DNA of 64,000 nt from Akkermansia muciniphila (GCA_943333275.1 CALQSQ010000003.1:30761-94760), one strand, 5' to 3'; counted from the first letter of the stretch, positions 28,597-38,196 are shown. Notes: a model not told the origin generated them from the letters alone. Translations and numbers: made by a program.

Positions 28597-29922
28597 TCAA
28601 GGCGCAACCGGCTTCACTTCGAAATGGTGCGGCTTGGGCTGGCGGGCGGCATCAATCTGCGCTTCCAACTTGGCAATTTCCTGGTCGAAGCGGGCAATCT
28701 CAGCGGTGCGTTTGGCTTCGAGTTCGGGGCCTTTGGCCCAGTCGGGGAAATTGAAGAGTTGGATCTCGCGCCAGCGGTGGAAGAACATGTCGTTCTTGGC
28801 AAAGACGAGGCGCAGGACTTCGCGGGATTGTTTGGTAATGGGGCCGGGGGCATTGGCCAGGTTCCAGCCTTTGGCGAGATCGTCAGCGCTGACGTTTCCA
28901 GCGGATTCGCCGTCGATGGTGACGGTGTAATTTCCGGCTGGGAGATCGGTGATGCGCAGTTCGAGGCGATTGAGGTCCTCCTGAACCGGAGCGAGTTTGA
29001 GGGAGGCTTCGGCGCGTTCATCGATGGGCATCGGGAGCGCGTCATCCACACGGTCAAAGCTCACGCCGCCTTGGGTTTTTGTAGTTTTTTCGATGCGGCA
29101 GCCTTCGACGGCTCCCGTTTTCAAGGTGCTGGCGTTGATCTCCGCGCGTGAGACCATGGCAGTGGCACCCAGTCCCTTGAGGACCGCCCAGGCCATGATG
29201 GTTTGTCCGGCAGGTCCGGGATGCACCGCGTCTCCACCGCCGATGATCCCATCGGGCTTCGCGGCATGCTCCCGGCGCATGATGGTCATGTAGGGATCGA
29301 ACTGATCGACGTAGGCGGCTCCAGACTTGGTGGCGACCTCCTTGAGGCCATCGGAAAATTTCCTCAGGGAATCATTTCGCACATCCTTTTCCGGGGTGGG
29401 GCCTTTGTCCTCGATGGGTTGCGGCGTCAGAAAGGCCACGCGAGCGCCGTTGGCTCCGAGCACCTTGGAAATCTCCGCCTGGCTGCGGACGTAGGCACGG
29501 AAAATGTCCTCGCGGAAAGGCTGATAGGAGTGGTCGTTCATCCCGAATTTCACGGTGACGAAGGTGGGTTTAAACGGAAGCACATCACGCGCCAGGCCAT
29601 TGCCCACCGAGCCCTCGACGATTTTTTGCTGCTCCTCCTCCTTGGCGGCAAACAACTGACCCTCATCCGGATGGGAACGCTGGCGCAACCATGAGGTATC
29701 CCCGCCCCAGCCCACATTCCGGAAGGACAATTTCCAGCCGGGATGCCGGGTGAGCGCATAGGCTTCGATATACGTCGTGTAGAGCCGCTGCTCGGTGATG
29801 CTGTCACCGAGGAAGACGATGCGGTCGCCGTCGCGGAGCGCGAAATCCGCCGCCATTGTTTGCGAAACGGTGAGCAATGCCACCGCGAGAGGAGAGAGAA
29901 ATTTCCAGTTCGTGCTTTTCAT
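28597..29922 (-). CDS. Secreted SGNH/GDSL-family hydrolase
   Basis: 441 aa from the ATG at 29922, which gives a Sec signal (MKSTNWKFLSPLAVALLTVS); the longer start at 30036 is not signal-like. SGNH blocks: block I FLGDSITEQ with the nucleophile Ser, block III FGMNDHSY, block V DAVHPGPAGQ with Asp and His. The catalytic domain is followed by a beta-rich region and a C-terminal coiled helix (RTAEIARFDQEIAKLEAQID). Members are esterases on carbohydrates or lipids. It lies 70 bp downstream of an H-type lectin gene on the same strand, which suggests a carbohydrate-ester substrate. Confidence 0.88.
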   Translation of the reverse strand: MKSTNWKFLSPLAVALLTVSQTMAADFALRDGDRIVFLGDSITEQRLYTTYIEAYALTRHPGWKLSFRNVGWGGDTSWLRQRSHPDEGQLFAAKEEEQQKIVEGSVGNGLARDVLPFKPTFVTVKFGMNDHSYQPFREDIFRAYVRSQAEISKVLGANGARVAFLTPQPIEDKGPTPEKDVRNDSLRKFSDGLKEVATKSGAAYVDQFDPYMTIMRREHAAKPDGIIGGGDAVHPGPAGQTIMAWAVLKGLGATAMVSRAEINASTLKTGAVEGCRIEKTTKTQGGVSFDRVDDALPMPIDERAEASLKLAPVQEDLNRLELRITDLPAGNYTVTIDGESAGNVSADDLAKGWNLANAPGPITKQSREVLRLVFAKNDMFFHRWREIQLFNFPDWAKGPELEAKRTAEIARFDQEIAKLEAQIDAARQPKPHHFEVKPVAP

Positions 29923-29992
29923 AGGTGCCGAACGATTCCGGTGGAAAAACAGAACGCAAGCCGGGTGTGTAACAATTCGCGGAAACCTCCTA

Positions 29993-30319
29993 TCAGGGTC
30001 CGATGGCCAGCCAGTTGAACTCCACAGCGTAAACACGAGTGGCCGCCCAGCTCGCGATGACCGCTTGGAAGCCTGATTCGGTGATGTTTTCCGCCTTCAG
30101 GGTGATGCGAGAGCTGTCCCGCTCATCAAGGTCGAATCCCGTGAGTCCGAGTTGCACAACCGGAACTGATGCGAACGGGGAGGCGAAAACGATGTCCACA
30201 GTGAAACAACGCACATCGTCTACATGCGAATCAGCGGCATCAAGCGTCCAGCCTTCAGTGAGGACGCCGACGCCAATGTCGGAGGCGAGAACTTTCCATG
30301 GAATGGGGGAGGAATGCAT
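29993..30319 (-). CDS. H-type lectin domain protein
   Basis: 108 aa. The C-terminal two thirds follow the H-type lectin pattern: a strand with FASPFASVPVVQLGLTGFDL, then RITLKAENITESGFQAVI and the closing strand WAATRVYAVEFNWLAIGP. The family binds N-acetylgalactosamine-like sugars as small beta-sandwich oligomers, and is best known from snails and slime moulds. No signal peptide is seen, so export is unclear. It is followed 70 bp later by the SGNH hydrolase gene, consistent with a carbohydrate-recognition partner. The lectin reading is based on strand pattern and is reasonably good. Confidence 0.75.
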   Translation of the reverse strand: MHSSPIPWKVLASDIGVGVLTEGWTLDAADSHVDDVRCFTVDIVFASPFASVPVVQLGLTGFDLDERDSSRITLKAENITESGFQAVIASWAATRVYAVEFNWLAIGP

Positions 30320-30523
30320 GCAGCCAATGAACCAGCAGCATTCGTGCCGGATTCATTCTCAATTGGAAAACCCGCGCGGTACGAATTACCCTCTAAAATC
30401 TAAAATCACACACCCTCTGAGGATGTGCAGTCTCACATCATGGCTCCGTCGACATCTCCTGAACAGCTTATCACCTTGTATCTGTCGACTTGCCTCGGCC
30501 AAACGCTTGGTCTGGATTCCATT

Positions 30524-31153
30524 TCAGCTCTCCTTCGGTCCGGCCGGCGGCTTGTTCGGTTTCTTCCATGCGACCCAGGCGCGGTATCCCAGCAGCACCG
30601 CGATGGCGATCCCAAACAGGACGGGATAGCGAATGTCTGATTTCACAATCATGTAATAGTGCACCACTCCGCCGATGGCGACCAGGTAGGTGAGCCGGTG
30701 GAGCAGCGCCCAGCGTTTCCCTCCCAGTCTCTTGATCATCGCATTGGTCGAGGTGATCGCCAGGGGCACCATCAGAAACAAGCTGGCCATGCCGATGGCA
30801 ATAAACGGACGTTTGGAAACATCGTCAGGAATGCTGAGCACCCGCCAGTCACGGTCGCCCACGATGTAGGCCAGCAGATGGACGAAGCCGTAAAAGAAGG
30901 CCAGGAGTCCGATCAGGCGGCGCTGTTTGAGCAGCCAGTTCCAGCCGAAGATTTTCCGCAGCGGTGTGACAAGCAGCGTGAGCACCAGAAAAACGAGCGT
31001 GAGCACGCCGGTGGTGCGGGTGACGAACTCCAGGGGATTGGCACCAAGTTTCCCCCGCCAGCTGTCCAGGATCAGGAGCAGGGCGGGCAGCAGTCCGTTG
31101 AAGAAAACGATCTTTCTTTGAAAGTGGGTGTCGGCGCTGAGAGTCATAGCCAT
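30524..31153 (-). CDS. msrQ: Heme-binding membrane subunit of methionine sulfoxide reductase
   Basis: 209 aa, six TM helices, matching MsrQ (formerly YedZ): GVLTLVFLVLTLLVTPL, RRLIGLLAFFYGFVHLLAY and WALLHRLTYLVAIGGVVHYY carry the heme-binding histidines. MsrQ takes electrons from quinones or flavin reductases and passes them to MsrP in the periplasm. The start codon directly follows the msrP stop (TAAATG), so the two are translated together in the order msrP-msrQ. Confidence 0.94.
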   Translation of the reverse strand: MAMTLSADTHFQRKIVFFNGLLPALLLILDSWRGKLGANPLEFVTRTTGVLTLVFLVLTLLVTPLRKIFGWNWLLKQRRLIGLLAFFYGFVHLLAYIVGDRDWRVLSIPDDVSKRPFIAIGMASLFLMVPLAITSTNAMIKRLGGKRWALLHRLTYLVAIGGVVHYYMIVKSDIRYPVLFGIAIAVLLGYRAWVAWKKPNKPPAGPKES

Positions 31154-32116
31154 TTAAAAGTTCCTCCTCAAATCCATGCCGGCATAAAGATGGGCAACCT
31201 GTTCGGCATAGCCGTTGAACATCAGCGTCTCGCGCATGCCTCCCTCGCCGATGCGCCGTTCGCGGGCCTGTGACCAACGCGGGTGATTCACAGTGGGATT
31301 GACGTTGGAATAGAACCCGTATTCCTCGGGGCCCGCGAGATTCCAGGTGGTGGGTGGCTGGCGGTCGGTAAGCGTGATTTTCACCACGGACTTGATGCTC
31401 TTGAACCCATATTTCCATGGCACCACCAGACGGACCGGCGCGCCATTTTGATTTGGCAGGGTCTTGCCGTAGAGCCCCGTGGCCATGAGCGTAAGCGGAT
31501 GCATGGCTTCATCCAGCCGCAAACCCTCGACGTAAGGCAGGTCAATGCCGGCGTATGGTGATTCAGGCATCTGCTTGATGTCGTAGTAAGTTTCAAACGC
31601 AACGTGCGTGGCCTGGCTCATGGGTTCGACCATCGCCAGCAGCCGGGAGAGCGGAAATCCAACCCAGGGAATCACCATGGACCACCCCTCAACACAACGA
31701 AACCGGTAGGTGCGTTCGATGGCGTCCATTTTCAGCAAATCCTCCAAGCCAAAAGTCCGCGGCTTCTGCACCAGACCACCGACCTCCAGGGACCAGTGAT
31801 TCGTGACAAAATTCCGGGCCTTCGCTGCCACCTCATACTTGTCTGTCGAGAACTCGTAGTAGTTGTTGTAGCCGGCGATTTCGCTGAACGTATTTGGCTT
31901 ATCGTTGGCTCCCAGCGGAATCTGGGGCATCGTTTCCGGAATCGTGGAAATGGCGGCACCGGTGTTTTTCACGTCGGATCGGGGACTGAAGGCCCGGTAC
32001 AATCCGGCCGTGGCCAGCGTCGATCCCGCCCAGATGGAAGCCTTCATAAAAAAGCGTCGTCTCAAAAACACCGATTCTGGGGTGACTTCATTCGCAGGAA
32101 TTTCGGGATCGTTCAT
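31154..32116 (-). CDS. msrP: Protein-methionine-sulfoxide reductase catalytic subunit
   Basis: 320 aa, normal length for MsrP (YedY), a molybdopterin enzyme that repairs oxidised methionines in periplasmic proteins. The N-terminal export signal is Tat-like ([19 protein letters not shown]). The molybdenum ligand is Cys141 in [19 protein letters not shown]. Further family landmarks are NWHWSL-like NHWSLEVGG, and [20 protein letters not shown] with the cofactor-binding region near [13 protein letters not shown]. It forms an operon with msrQ. With katG nearby, it fits a set of genes coping with oxidants. Confidence 0.95.
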   Translation of the reverse strand: MNDPEIPANEVTPESVFLRRRFFMKASIWAGSTLATAGLYRAFSPRSDVKNTGAAISTIPETMPQIPLGANDKPNTFSEIAGYNNYYEFSTDKYEVAAKARNFVTNHWSLEVGGLVQKPRTFGLEDLLKMDAIERTYRFRCVEGWSMVIPWVGFPLSRLLAMVEPMSQATHVAFETYYDIKQMPESPYAGIDLPYVEGLRLDEAMHPLTLMATGLYGKTLPNQNGAPVRLVVPWKYGFKSIKSVVKITLTDRQPPTTWNLAGPEEYGFYSNVNPTVNHPRWSQARERRIGEGGMRETLMFNGYAEQVAHLYAGMDLRRNF

Positions 32117-32189
32117 GAGTGAAAGCAGGGATCAACATGGATGAGAGACAACCGGCCGGGGTTTATTCCGCAAGGGTCAGAAAATAGGC

Positions 32190-32675
32190 TCATGACTCCT
32201 CCTCCCCCTCATAGTAGCCCACATCCTCCGCGGCGACAACGCGGCGCTCGGGATGCAGCCAGCGCTTGCCAGTGCGGGTGTAGGTGCCGACGTCCGCCGG
32301 GTGGTGGTCGGTAATGACATAGTAGGTGAGCATTTCGGAGCCATCGTTCTCAATCTGATGGGCATCGCCGGGATGGCAGATCAGATGGTCACCCGCGACG
32401 AGGCGTTGCGGTTCGCCCTGGTCATGGTGGAGCAGACCGGAGCCGGAAAGGATGATGTAGAATTCCGTCTGTGCCGCGTGCGAGTGCATGGGGAAATTGC
32501 GTTTGCCCGGCGGGAGCTGAGTCCGCTCGATATCAAAGGGATGCCCCCCGCCCCAAGGGCCCTTGTCCTTGAGGCCACCCAGGGCAAGCGAGATGTGCTG
32601 CCGGTGGAGTTCAAAGGCCCCTTTTGGTGAAATGCGATGTTCCGTGGGAATGTCCGCCAGGTTGAGCTTGTTCAT
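32190..32675 (-). CDS. Cupin-domain protein
   Basis: 161 aa, single cupin beta-barrel. Metal-binding motif 1 is P-M-H-S-H-A-A-Q-T-E-F-Y-I-I-L-S-G (His, His, Glu) and motif 2 is GDHLICHPGDAHQIEN with the last His. The C-terminal extension is charged and ends in EGEEES. Cupins of this size act as small-molecule isomerases, dioxygenases or sugar-binding proteins, so the substrate is unknown. It lies 73 bp after msrP on the same strand direction but upstream in transcription order. Confidence 0.85.
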   Translation of the reverse strand: MNKLNLADIPTEHRISPKGAFELHRQHISLALGGLKDKGPWGGGHPFDIERTQLPPGKRNFPMHSHAAQTEFYIILSGSGLLHHDQGEPQRLVAGDHLICHPGDAHQIENDGSEMLTYYVITDHHPADVGTYTRTGKRWLHPERRVVAAEDVGYYEGEEES

Positions 32676-32840
32676 TCAAGCACCCTGCCCGAAATCATCA
32701 TCCCTTCAAGCTCACACTGTGGACGCGACATCTTTCTGCTGGAGTGCGACGCGACATCACGCAGGGTCCGCCATGGCCAGCAGTTCCTCCAGATTCAACG
32801 CGCGCGTGAACATGTTCAGCGCGCCCTCCGCACTGCGCGG

Positions 32841-33248
32841 CTAGGCCGATTCGGGTTTATCCCAGTAAAGTTCGACCCCATTTTGATCCGGATCCCGGAG
32901 GTAAATGGCTTCGCTGACGCCGTGGTCCGCAGCCCCGTCGAGGGCGATGCCTGCATCGAGAACCCGGCGCAGCGCCCGGGCGAGGTCAGCGCGGGCGGGA
33001 TAGAGAATGGCGGTATGAAAGAGTCCGGTGGAACCCGGCGGCGGCGGTGCACCTCCCTCACTTTCCCAGGTGTTCAGGCCGATGTGATGGTGGTAGCCTC
33101 CCGCAGAGAGGAACACCGCCTGTCCGCCATGGCGCTGCGTGATTTCAAATCCAAGCGCGCCCTGGTAAAAGGCGACCGCGCGGTCAAGATTTGCGACCTT
33201 GAGGTGCACATGGCCGATGCGAGTACCGGAGGGAATGGGGGGCGTCAT
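32841..33248 (-). CDS. Glyoxalase/VOC-fold protein
   Basis: 136 aa from the ATG at 33248 (MTPPIPSGTRIGHVHLKV); the longer ORF start at 33296 lacks family sequence. Two beta-alpha-beta-beta-beta halves of the vicinal oxygen chelate fold: GHVHLKVANLDRAVAFYQGALGF, then the second-half metal region GLFHTAILYP and VSEAIYLRDPDQNGVELYWD with the metal Glu. A metal-dependent ring-cleaving dioxygenase or catechol-2,3-dioxygenase-like enzyme is the closest type. No operon partner fixes the substrate. Confidence 0.85.
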   Translation of the reverse strand: MTPPIPSGTRIGHVHLKVANLDRAVAFYQGALGFEITQRHGGQAVFLSAGGYHHHIGLNTWESEGGAPPPPGSTGLFHTAILYPARADLARALRRVLDAGIALDGAADHGVSEAIYLRDPDQNGVELYWDKPESA

Positions 33249-33366
33249 GGAATGGGCTTTAAATTGGATGCTGAACGAAAATGTTGCTGTGAACATTCTA
33301 CAGTCGAAGAAGCTGACGGCGGGATCTCCAGTGAAAGGAAAACAAACTGCCGCCCGTCCGGGCTGG

Positions 33367-33870
33367 CTACTCCGCGGCCGCTCCGATGAAAATCTGGACC
33401 ACCCTGCCTTTCTTGAATGTGAACATCACTCCATCATAAATGGAGCCGGCCACAAAGCTCTCGCCGGCCACACTGGATTCCTTGTCCTCGATTTTTCCAT
33501 AGGCCTTGCGAACATCGGCCTCCGAGCTGCCGATTTTGATGCCACGGGCAGTGGCGAGATCGCACGGGCTGGTGGCGGTCAGGCTGAGGAGCGTTTTGGC
33601 ACCGCCTTTTTTCGCGGAGGCCATGGCCAGAGTCAGGCCCTTGGCTGGATATTTCCACTCCTGCACCCAATCCCCCGTGGCATCCCAGAGGGTGTCCTTA
33701 CCCTTGGCTTCCGCTTCGCCAAGCAGCTTGACGAGCGCAGCGGCTTTTGAGCCAAGGGAAATTTTGCCGAACGCTTCGGTGGTGATGCTTTTTCCCTCGG
33801 CGCAGAGAATGTCTGGTGCCGCCGTCAGGAGGCCCAGCAACAGGATGAGGAAGGTCTGGAATGTTTTCAT
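33367..33870 (-). CDS. Small secreted protein with two BamE-like repeats
   Basis: 167 aa from the ATG at 33870, which opens a Sec signal (MKTFQTFLILLLGLLTAAP). The mature protein shows two similar halves: FGKISLGSKAAALVKLLGEA and RGIKIGSSEADVRKAYGKIE, each followed by a beta hairpin (second ends VMFTFKKGRVVQIFIG). The spacing of G-x-S-x-x-D-V-x-K-x-Y-G recalls SmpA/BamE-type small envelope proteins, but no lipobox is present. Divergent from the methyltransferase gene. Function unknown. Confidence 0.7.
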   Translation of the reverse strand: MKTFQTFLILLLGLLTAAPDILCAEGKSITTEAFGKISLGSKAAALVKLLGEAEAKGKDTLWDATGDWVQEWKYPAKGLTLAMASAKKGGAKTLLSLTATSPCDLATARGIKIGSSEADVRKAYGKIEDKESSVAGESFVAGSIYDGVMFTFKKGRVVQIFIGAAAE

Positions 33871-33973
33871 GGAGTCGGGATTTCTATTTGATACCAATCA
33901 TGATGTGATCGGGCGAATTGTTCACGGCGGCAGTCTATTACAGCTGGCCCAAAAAACAAATGGGGGTTTGCCT

Positions 33974-34948
33974 GTGTTAACATCGTGCGACAGGCTCCGC
34001 GTTGTGAACGCCTCCCCTACCCGCCGCCCTGCCGTCCAACCTCCCGTTTGGATCGCGCCGGAGGAGCGTGCACTTCTGGAAACAGCGGGGACGACGGCGC
34101 ACCGGCTGGCAACGGGCTCGGAGGGCTGGGTGGAGCGTCTGGGTGACGATGCCATGATTTCCCACAAGAACGATGCAGCCCTGGAAACGCTGCTGGCGGG
34201 ATTGGAAAAATGGAGCGCAACGGCGGGATGGATTCCTGCACGGATCTTCACACGGTTCCTGCCGCTGAAAAATGATGAGCGGATTTCGCCGATCCTGCAC
34301 AGTGGCGATGCCACGCTGCCACTCACGACCGTGGTGACCGAGGAGGGCATTCGTTATGCCTTGGATTTCGCGGCGGGCTACAGTCACGGGTTGTTTCTGG
34401 ACCAGCGGATGAATCGTGCCAAGGTCCGGGCGTTGCGCCCAAAACGCATGCTCAACACGTTCGCCTACACCTGCAGTTTCAGCGTGGCTGCGGCCATGGC
34501 CGGAGCGGAAACGGTCAGCGTGGACCTGTCCAAAAAATCCCTCGACCGGGGAAAACAAAATTTCGCCCTGAATGGCATCGCTGAAAAAGGGCACCGGTTC
34601 ATTGCCGGCGACACGCTGGACTTGCTGCCGAATCTCGACAGCCACGGTGAACGCTTTGACCTCATCATCCTCGACCCGCCCACCTTCTCGCGCGGCAGCA
34701 ACGGTCGACGCTGGCAGGTGGAGGAACATTTCGTTGACCTGTTGGGTGCCGCCCTGGAATTGGCGATGCCCAAGTGCTCCATCCTCCTGTCCACCAACTG
34801 CACGAAACTCAATCCAGCGGCACTGGAGCAGATGTCGCGGATGTGCACCAAAGGCCGGCGCCGGACCGTCGATTATCCCCGGTTTGCAACCTCAGTCGAT
34901 TTTCCGACCGGCACGGGGTCCAGCACGCTTTGGATGATGGTGCGGTAA
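33974..34948 (+). CDS. Class I SAM-dependent methyltransferase (RlmI/RlmK-like family)
   Basis: About 324 aa. The SAM-binding region reads RMLNTFAYTCSFSVAAAMAG followed by TVSVDLSKKSLDRGKQNF, and the catalytic loop is LIILDPPTFSRG, characteristic of the RNA m5C/23S rRNA-like methyltransferases of this family. The preceding strand region has DFAAGYSHGLFLDQRMNRA. The N-terminal PUA domain of RlmI is not evident. The start is uncertain: no ATG fits, so I chose GTG at 33974, with TTG 33968 and GTG 34004 as alternatives; the ATG at 33960 is out of frame. It probably modifies rRNA; target unknown. Confidence 0.8.
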   Translation: MLTSCDRLRVVNASPTRRPAVQPPVWIAPEERALLETAGTTAHRLATGSEGWVERLGDDAMISHKNDAALETLLAGLEKWSATAGWIPARIFTRFLPLKNDERISPILHSGDATLPLTTVVTEEGIRYALDFAAGYSHGLFLDQRMNRAKVRALRPKRMLNTFAYTCSFSVAAAMAGAETVSVDLSKKSLDRGKQNFALNGIAEKGHRFIAGDTLDLLPNLDSHGERFDLIILDPPTFSRGSNGRRWQVEEHFVDLLGAALELAMPKCSILLSTNCTKLNPAALEQMSRMCTKGRRRTVDYPRFATSVDFPTGTGSSTLWMMVR

Positions 34949-35007
34949 AATTCGCCCGCTGTGGATTCTGCTTTATGAGGAGGGGCATTTACCCTATACT
35001 GCGCCGC

Positions 35008-35595
35008 ATGAAATCATTCCTTCCCTTCACCGTGGCCATCACTCTGCTTCTGGGACTTTGTCCGGCCATGGCTGATGAAAGCCGCGCCGATGGAAAATCG
35101 CCCAGCGGCAAAATCGCCTGGCATGTGGTGGAAACCAAGGATGGCGCGGAGGTTCTGATTTCCGAAGGGGACCAGGAGGAATCGGCGGCGGTGAAATTAT
35201 GCGATACCATTTCCCTGCCCAACACAAAGGTCCAAGTCTCGCCGGATGACTTTTGGATCATTGTGGAGAGTGGCACGGGGAGTCTCGGCATTTCGCTGGC
35301 GGTGTATCAGCGCGAGAAGGGGATGATTTACAAGGAGCAGGCGGGCACGGATATCGGAGGGACTGTTGCCAAAGCTGCCTTCAAAGCCGCTGGGAACGAA
35401 TCAGCCGCGGACAAGCTGGATCATGTCTATGCCCATGTTCTCGCCTGGTCTGCGGATTCCGGATCCATCCTTGTCGATGTAAGCGGCCACGGTGGGAAGA
35501 CGCGCATCGGACCTTACGTGGCCGTCTTTGATCTTGGCAAGAAAACCGCCGGTCTCGATCTGACCAAGTTTAACGCCAAGGCCGTGCACCCCTGA
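35008..35595 (+). CDS. Small secreted hypothetical protein
   Basis: 195 aa from the ATG at 35008 with a clear Sec signal (MKSFLPFTVAITLLLGLCPA). The mature part is mostly beta (KIAWHVVETKDGAEVLISEG; FWIIVESGTGSLGISLAVY; DSGSILVDVSGHGGKTRIGP), suggesting a propeller-like or beta-sandwich unit. No recognised family. It precedes the BNR-repeat gene by 44 bp on the same strand and may share its transcript. Confidence 0.7.
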   Translation: MKSFLPFTVAITLLLGLCPAMADESRADGKSPSGKIAWHVVETKDGAEVLISEGDQEESAAVKLCDTISLPNTKVQVSPDDFWIIVESGTGSLGISLAVYQREKGMIYKEQAGTDIGGTVAKAAFKAAGNESAADKLDHVYAHVLAWSADSGSILVDVSGHGGKTRIGPYVAVFDLGKKTAGLDLTKFNAKAVHP

Positions 35596-35639
35596 CCGCC
35601 CCTTGCGTTAGGACATTTGGATCCTTCCCACTATTTCTA

Positions 35640-36794
35640 ATGATCCTCCACCGCCTCCTCCTCCCTCTGACCCTGTGCGCAGCCGTGGCTGCAGCGGGTC
35701 CGGTCACACTGCTTGAAGTGCCCGATGCGGGCGTGCAGCCGCAGGCGTTGGTGGATGCGGGAGGAAAACTTCATCTGCTTTTTCTTTCCGGCCCCGCCGG
35801 TGAAAGCGATGTCTTCCACACGACCCTCAATCCCAAAACAAAAACCTTCGCCAAACCCACGCGCGTCAATCACACCGCCGGCAATGCCGTCGCCATGGGC
35901 AGCATCCGCGGCGCGCAGGGAGCCTGGGGACGCGATGGGAGGTTGCATGTGGTGTGGAATGCCAAAGTGCCGGATGCGGATGGGAAATCCCACATGGAAG
36001 TCTGCTACACGCGGTCGGATTCCACGGGAGAAAATTTCGAGCCGGAGCGCGGACTGATGCATGCCGGAAAGTTTCTCGATGGCGGGGCGACCATTGCCGC
36101 TGACCAGCAGGGGAATGTCTATGTGCTCTGGCACGCCATGCCGCAGGAGGCGACACCCGACCCGGGGCACGGCGAAGCGTCCCGCACCGTTTACCTTGCA
36201 AAGTCGAGCGATGACGGCCGGACCTTCACGAAGGATGCTCCCTGCAGCAGTGAGGCCGTTGGCATCTGCGCCTGTTGTTCGATGCGCGCCACCGCCCTTC
36301 CTTCCGGCGAGTTGGTGGTTTTGTATCGCGCGGCGGACGGCACTGGCCGGAGCATGCAATCGCTGCGGTCCCTGGACCAGGGCGTCAGTTTCAAACTAGC
36401 GGAAATCCATCCGTGGCTCATCAATGCCTGTCCCATGAGCAGCAGTTTTCTGCACCCAACCCCGCAGGGAGTGATGGCTGCGTGGGAGACGGACAGCACC
36501 ATTTGGACCGCTGGGCTGGACGGCATTTCGATGGTTCCAAGAAAGCTTTCCGCCGTCGGAAGCAAACACCCCAGTATTGCCCAAGACGATCACGGGCAAA
36601 CGCTGATTACCTGGGCGCGCGACACCGGCTGGCAGCGCGGCGGCACGCTGGCGTGGAGCCTTATGGATGCGCAGGGAAAGGTTTCCATCGAGTCCGCAAC
36701 GGATTCAGCGAAGGACACCAACCTGAAGGTGCCCGTCTGGAGTTTCCCCGCCGCTGCTTTTGTAAAGGGCCTTGGGTTTGTGATTGTTCATTAA
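35640..36794 (+). CDS. Secreted BNR/sialidase-like beta-propeller protein
   Basis: 384 aa with a Sec signal (about 1-19). Repeats resemble BNR/sialidase blades, with Asp-box-like S-S-D-D-G-R-T-F and S-L-D-Q-G-V-S-F segments, and strands such as GRLHVVWNAKVPDADG, ADQQGNVYVLWHAMPQ and SGELVVLYRAADG. A Cys-rich turn (GICACCSMRA) sits mid-protein. Many such proteins bind or cut glycans, but the sialidase Arg triad is not identifiable by eye. Convergent with the sulfatase gene, so a role in glycan degradation is plausible. Confidence 0.78.
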   Translation: MILHRLLLPLTLCAAVAAAGPVTLLEVPDAGVQPQALVDAGGKLHLLFLSGPAGESDVFHTTLNPKTKTFAKPTRVNHTAGNAVAMGSIRGAQGAWGRDGRLHVVWNAKVPDADGKSHMEVCYTRSDSTGENFEPERGLMHAGKFLDGGATIAADQQGNVYVLWHAMPQEATPDPGHGEASRTVYLAKSSDDGRTFTKDAPCSSEAVGICACCSMRATALPSGELVVLYRAADGTGRSMQSLRSLDQGVSFKLAEIHPWLINACPMSSSFLHPTPQGVMAAWETDSTIWTAGLDGISMVPRKLSAVGSKHPSIAQDDHGQTLITWARDTGWQRGGTLAWSLMDAQGKVSIESATDSAKDTNLKVPVWSFPAAAFVKGLGFVIVH

Positions 36795-36825
36795 AGCAGT
36801 TCCCGCGCCTCAAGGTTGTAGGGGG

Positions 36826-38196
36826 CTAATTCGGAATGACCCATTCCGCGGATTTTGGATTGGGGATACTCAGCGCGGCCTTGTCATCAGCAGCTGCCAT
36901 TTCCTTTTCCAACAAGGCCTGCAATTCCATAAGTTTGGCAGCATGCTGTGGATCGGCGGCGAGGTTGGTGGTCTCGGCGGGATCGTTTTGAAGGTCAAAC
37001 AATTGAGTCCGGTCCACCTGCGGATAACGGATTAGTTTCCATCGGTCATCGCGAATGGCCCGCTGTATGTTCCGGTAGGCGAACATGAGATGCGGGCGCG
37101 ATGGAACCGTGGGGTCGCGCAGCGTGGCGGTGAACTCACGGCCTTCACTGGTGGCGGGACCGGGGACGTCGCAAAGTTTTCCCAGGGTGGGAAGAACATC
37201 AAAGAGGTAACAGAGGGCGTCCGTCCTTTGATCGGCGGGAATTCCCGGGCCGCTAACAATGAGGGGCACGCGCACGGAGTGTTCATAGACGTTTTGTTTG
37301 CCGATCAGTCCATGGCTCCCACGGGCCACGCCGGAGTCGGCGGCAAAGACCACCAGGGTGTTATTGGCGTGGGGGGAGGTCGCCAGCGCATCGAGCACCC
37401 GGCCGATTTGCGAATCAAGGTAGGAAATGTAGCGGTAATACTCCGCGAGCTGGGCCCGGACCTTTTCCTCCGTGCGCGGCCAGGGCAGCAGGCGTTCATC
37501 GCGATTGTCCATTTCCCCGTTGTCCCAGGGATGTTGCGGCAGGAAATTTTTCGGCAGGGGAATCTGCGCAGGCTCGTAGTGAATTGGGAAATCGGGCGGG
37601 ACGATGTGGGGGTCATGCGGTGCATCGAAGGGGACGTAGCAGAAAAAGGGTGCGGCATGCGACTCGTTGAGAAACCGGATGGTCTCGCTCGCAAAAACCT
37701 CGCAGGCATGCCGGGACGCCACCTGGGCCTTGGCTGGCTTTCCATCCACCACATCACTGAGCGGTGCTTTCAGGGGATCCGTCATGCCCCCAAAAAAGAT
37801 CGACCGGGCCACTTGGAAACTTTTTGAAATGGATTCCTCACCATTGTGCCATTTCCCGCTCACGAAGGTGGCATACCCTGCCCGACCAAACGCCGCCGGC
37901 CAGGTCTCGTCGCGCAGGAGTTTTTCATCAATGTGAAAAACACCCCGTCCGGACAGCAGCATCGCGCGCGACGGCACACAAGTAGCACCCTGCATCGCCC
38001 CCTGCATGTAGGCGCGGTTGAAGGAAATGCCACGATGCACCAACCGATCCAGATTCGGTGTCTTGAGGTGCGCATTGCCCAAGGCCGCAATCGTGTCCGC
38101 CCGCTGATCGTCCGCGAAGAGGATGAGCACATTGGGCCGCGCTCTGGCTGCATCAGCGAATACCGCAAGGAACAGGACGATGTGAACAGGATTCAT
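36826..38196 (-). CDS. Secreted sulfatase
   Basis: 456 aa with a short Sec signal (about 1-19). Type I sulfatase of the alkaline-phosphatase superfamily. Metal site NVLILFADDQRADT, and formylglycine signature C-V-P-S-R in TCVPSRAMLLSGR, whose Cys must be converted by a maturase not in this window. Further landmarks: VSGKWHNGEE, PFDAPHDPH and EHSVRVPLIVSGPG. It removes sulfate from esters such as sulfated glycans. Such enzymes are highly expanded in this phylum for algal or mucin polysaccharides. Convergent with the BNR gene. Confidence 0.93.
   Translation of the reverse strand: MNPVHIVLFLAVFADAARARPNVLILFADDQRADTIAALGNAHLKTPNLDRLVHRGISFNRAYMQGAMQGATCVPSRAMLLSGRGVFHIDEKLLRDETWPAAFGRAGYATFVSGKWHNGEESISKSFQVARSIFFGGMTDPLKAPLSDVVDGKPAKAQVASRHACEVFASETIRFLNESHAAPFFCYVPFDAPHDPHIVPPDFPIHYEPAQIPLPKNFLPQHPWDNGEMDNRDERLLPWPRTEEKVRAQLAEYYRYISYLDSQIGRVLDALATSPHANNTLVVFAADSGVARGSHGLIGKQNVYEHSVRVPLIVSGPGIPADQRTDALCYLFDVLPTLGKLCDVPGPATSEGREFTATLRDPTVPSRPHLMFAYRNIQRAIRDDRWKLIRYPQVDRTQLFDLQNDPAETTNLAADPQHAAKLMELQALLEKEMAAADDKAALSIPNPKSAEWVIPN

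Noticed and set aside
32676..32840. Short minus-strand peptide (MFTRALNLEELLAMADPA) between the cupin and glyoxalase-fold genes
   Set aside because: Looks like a gene end remnant but is too short to identify.
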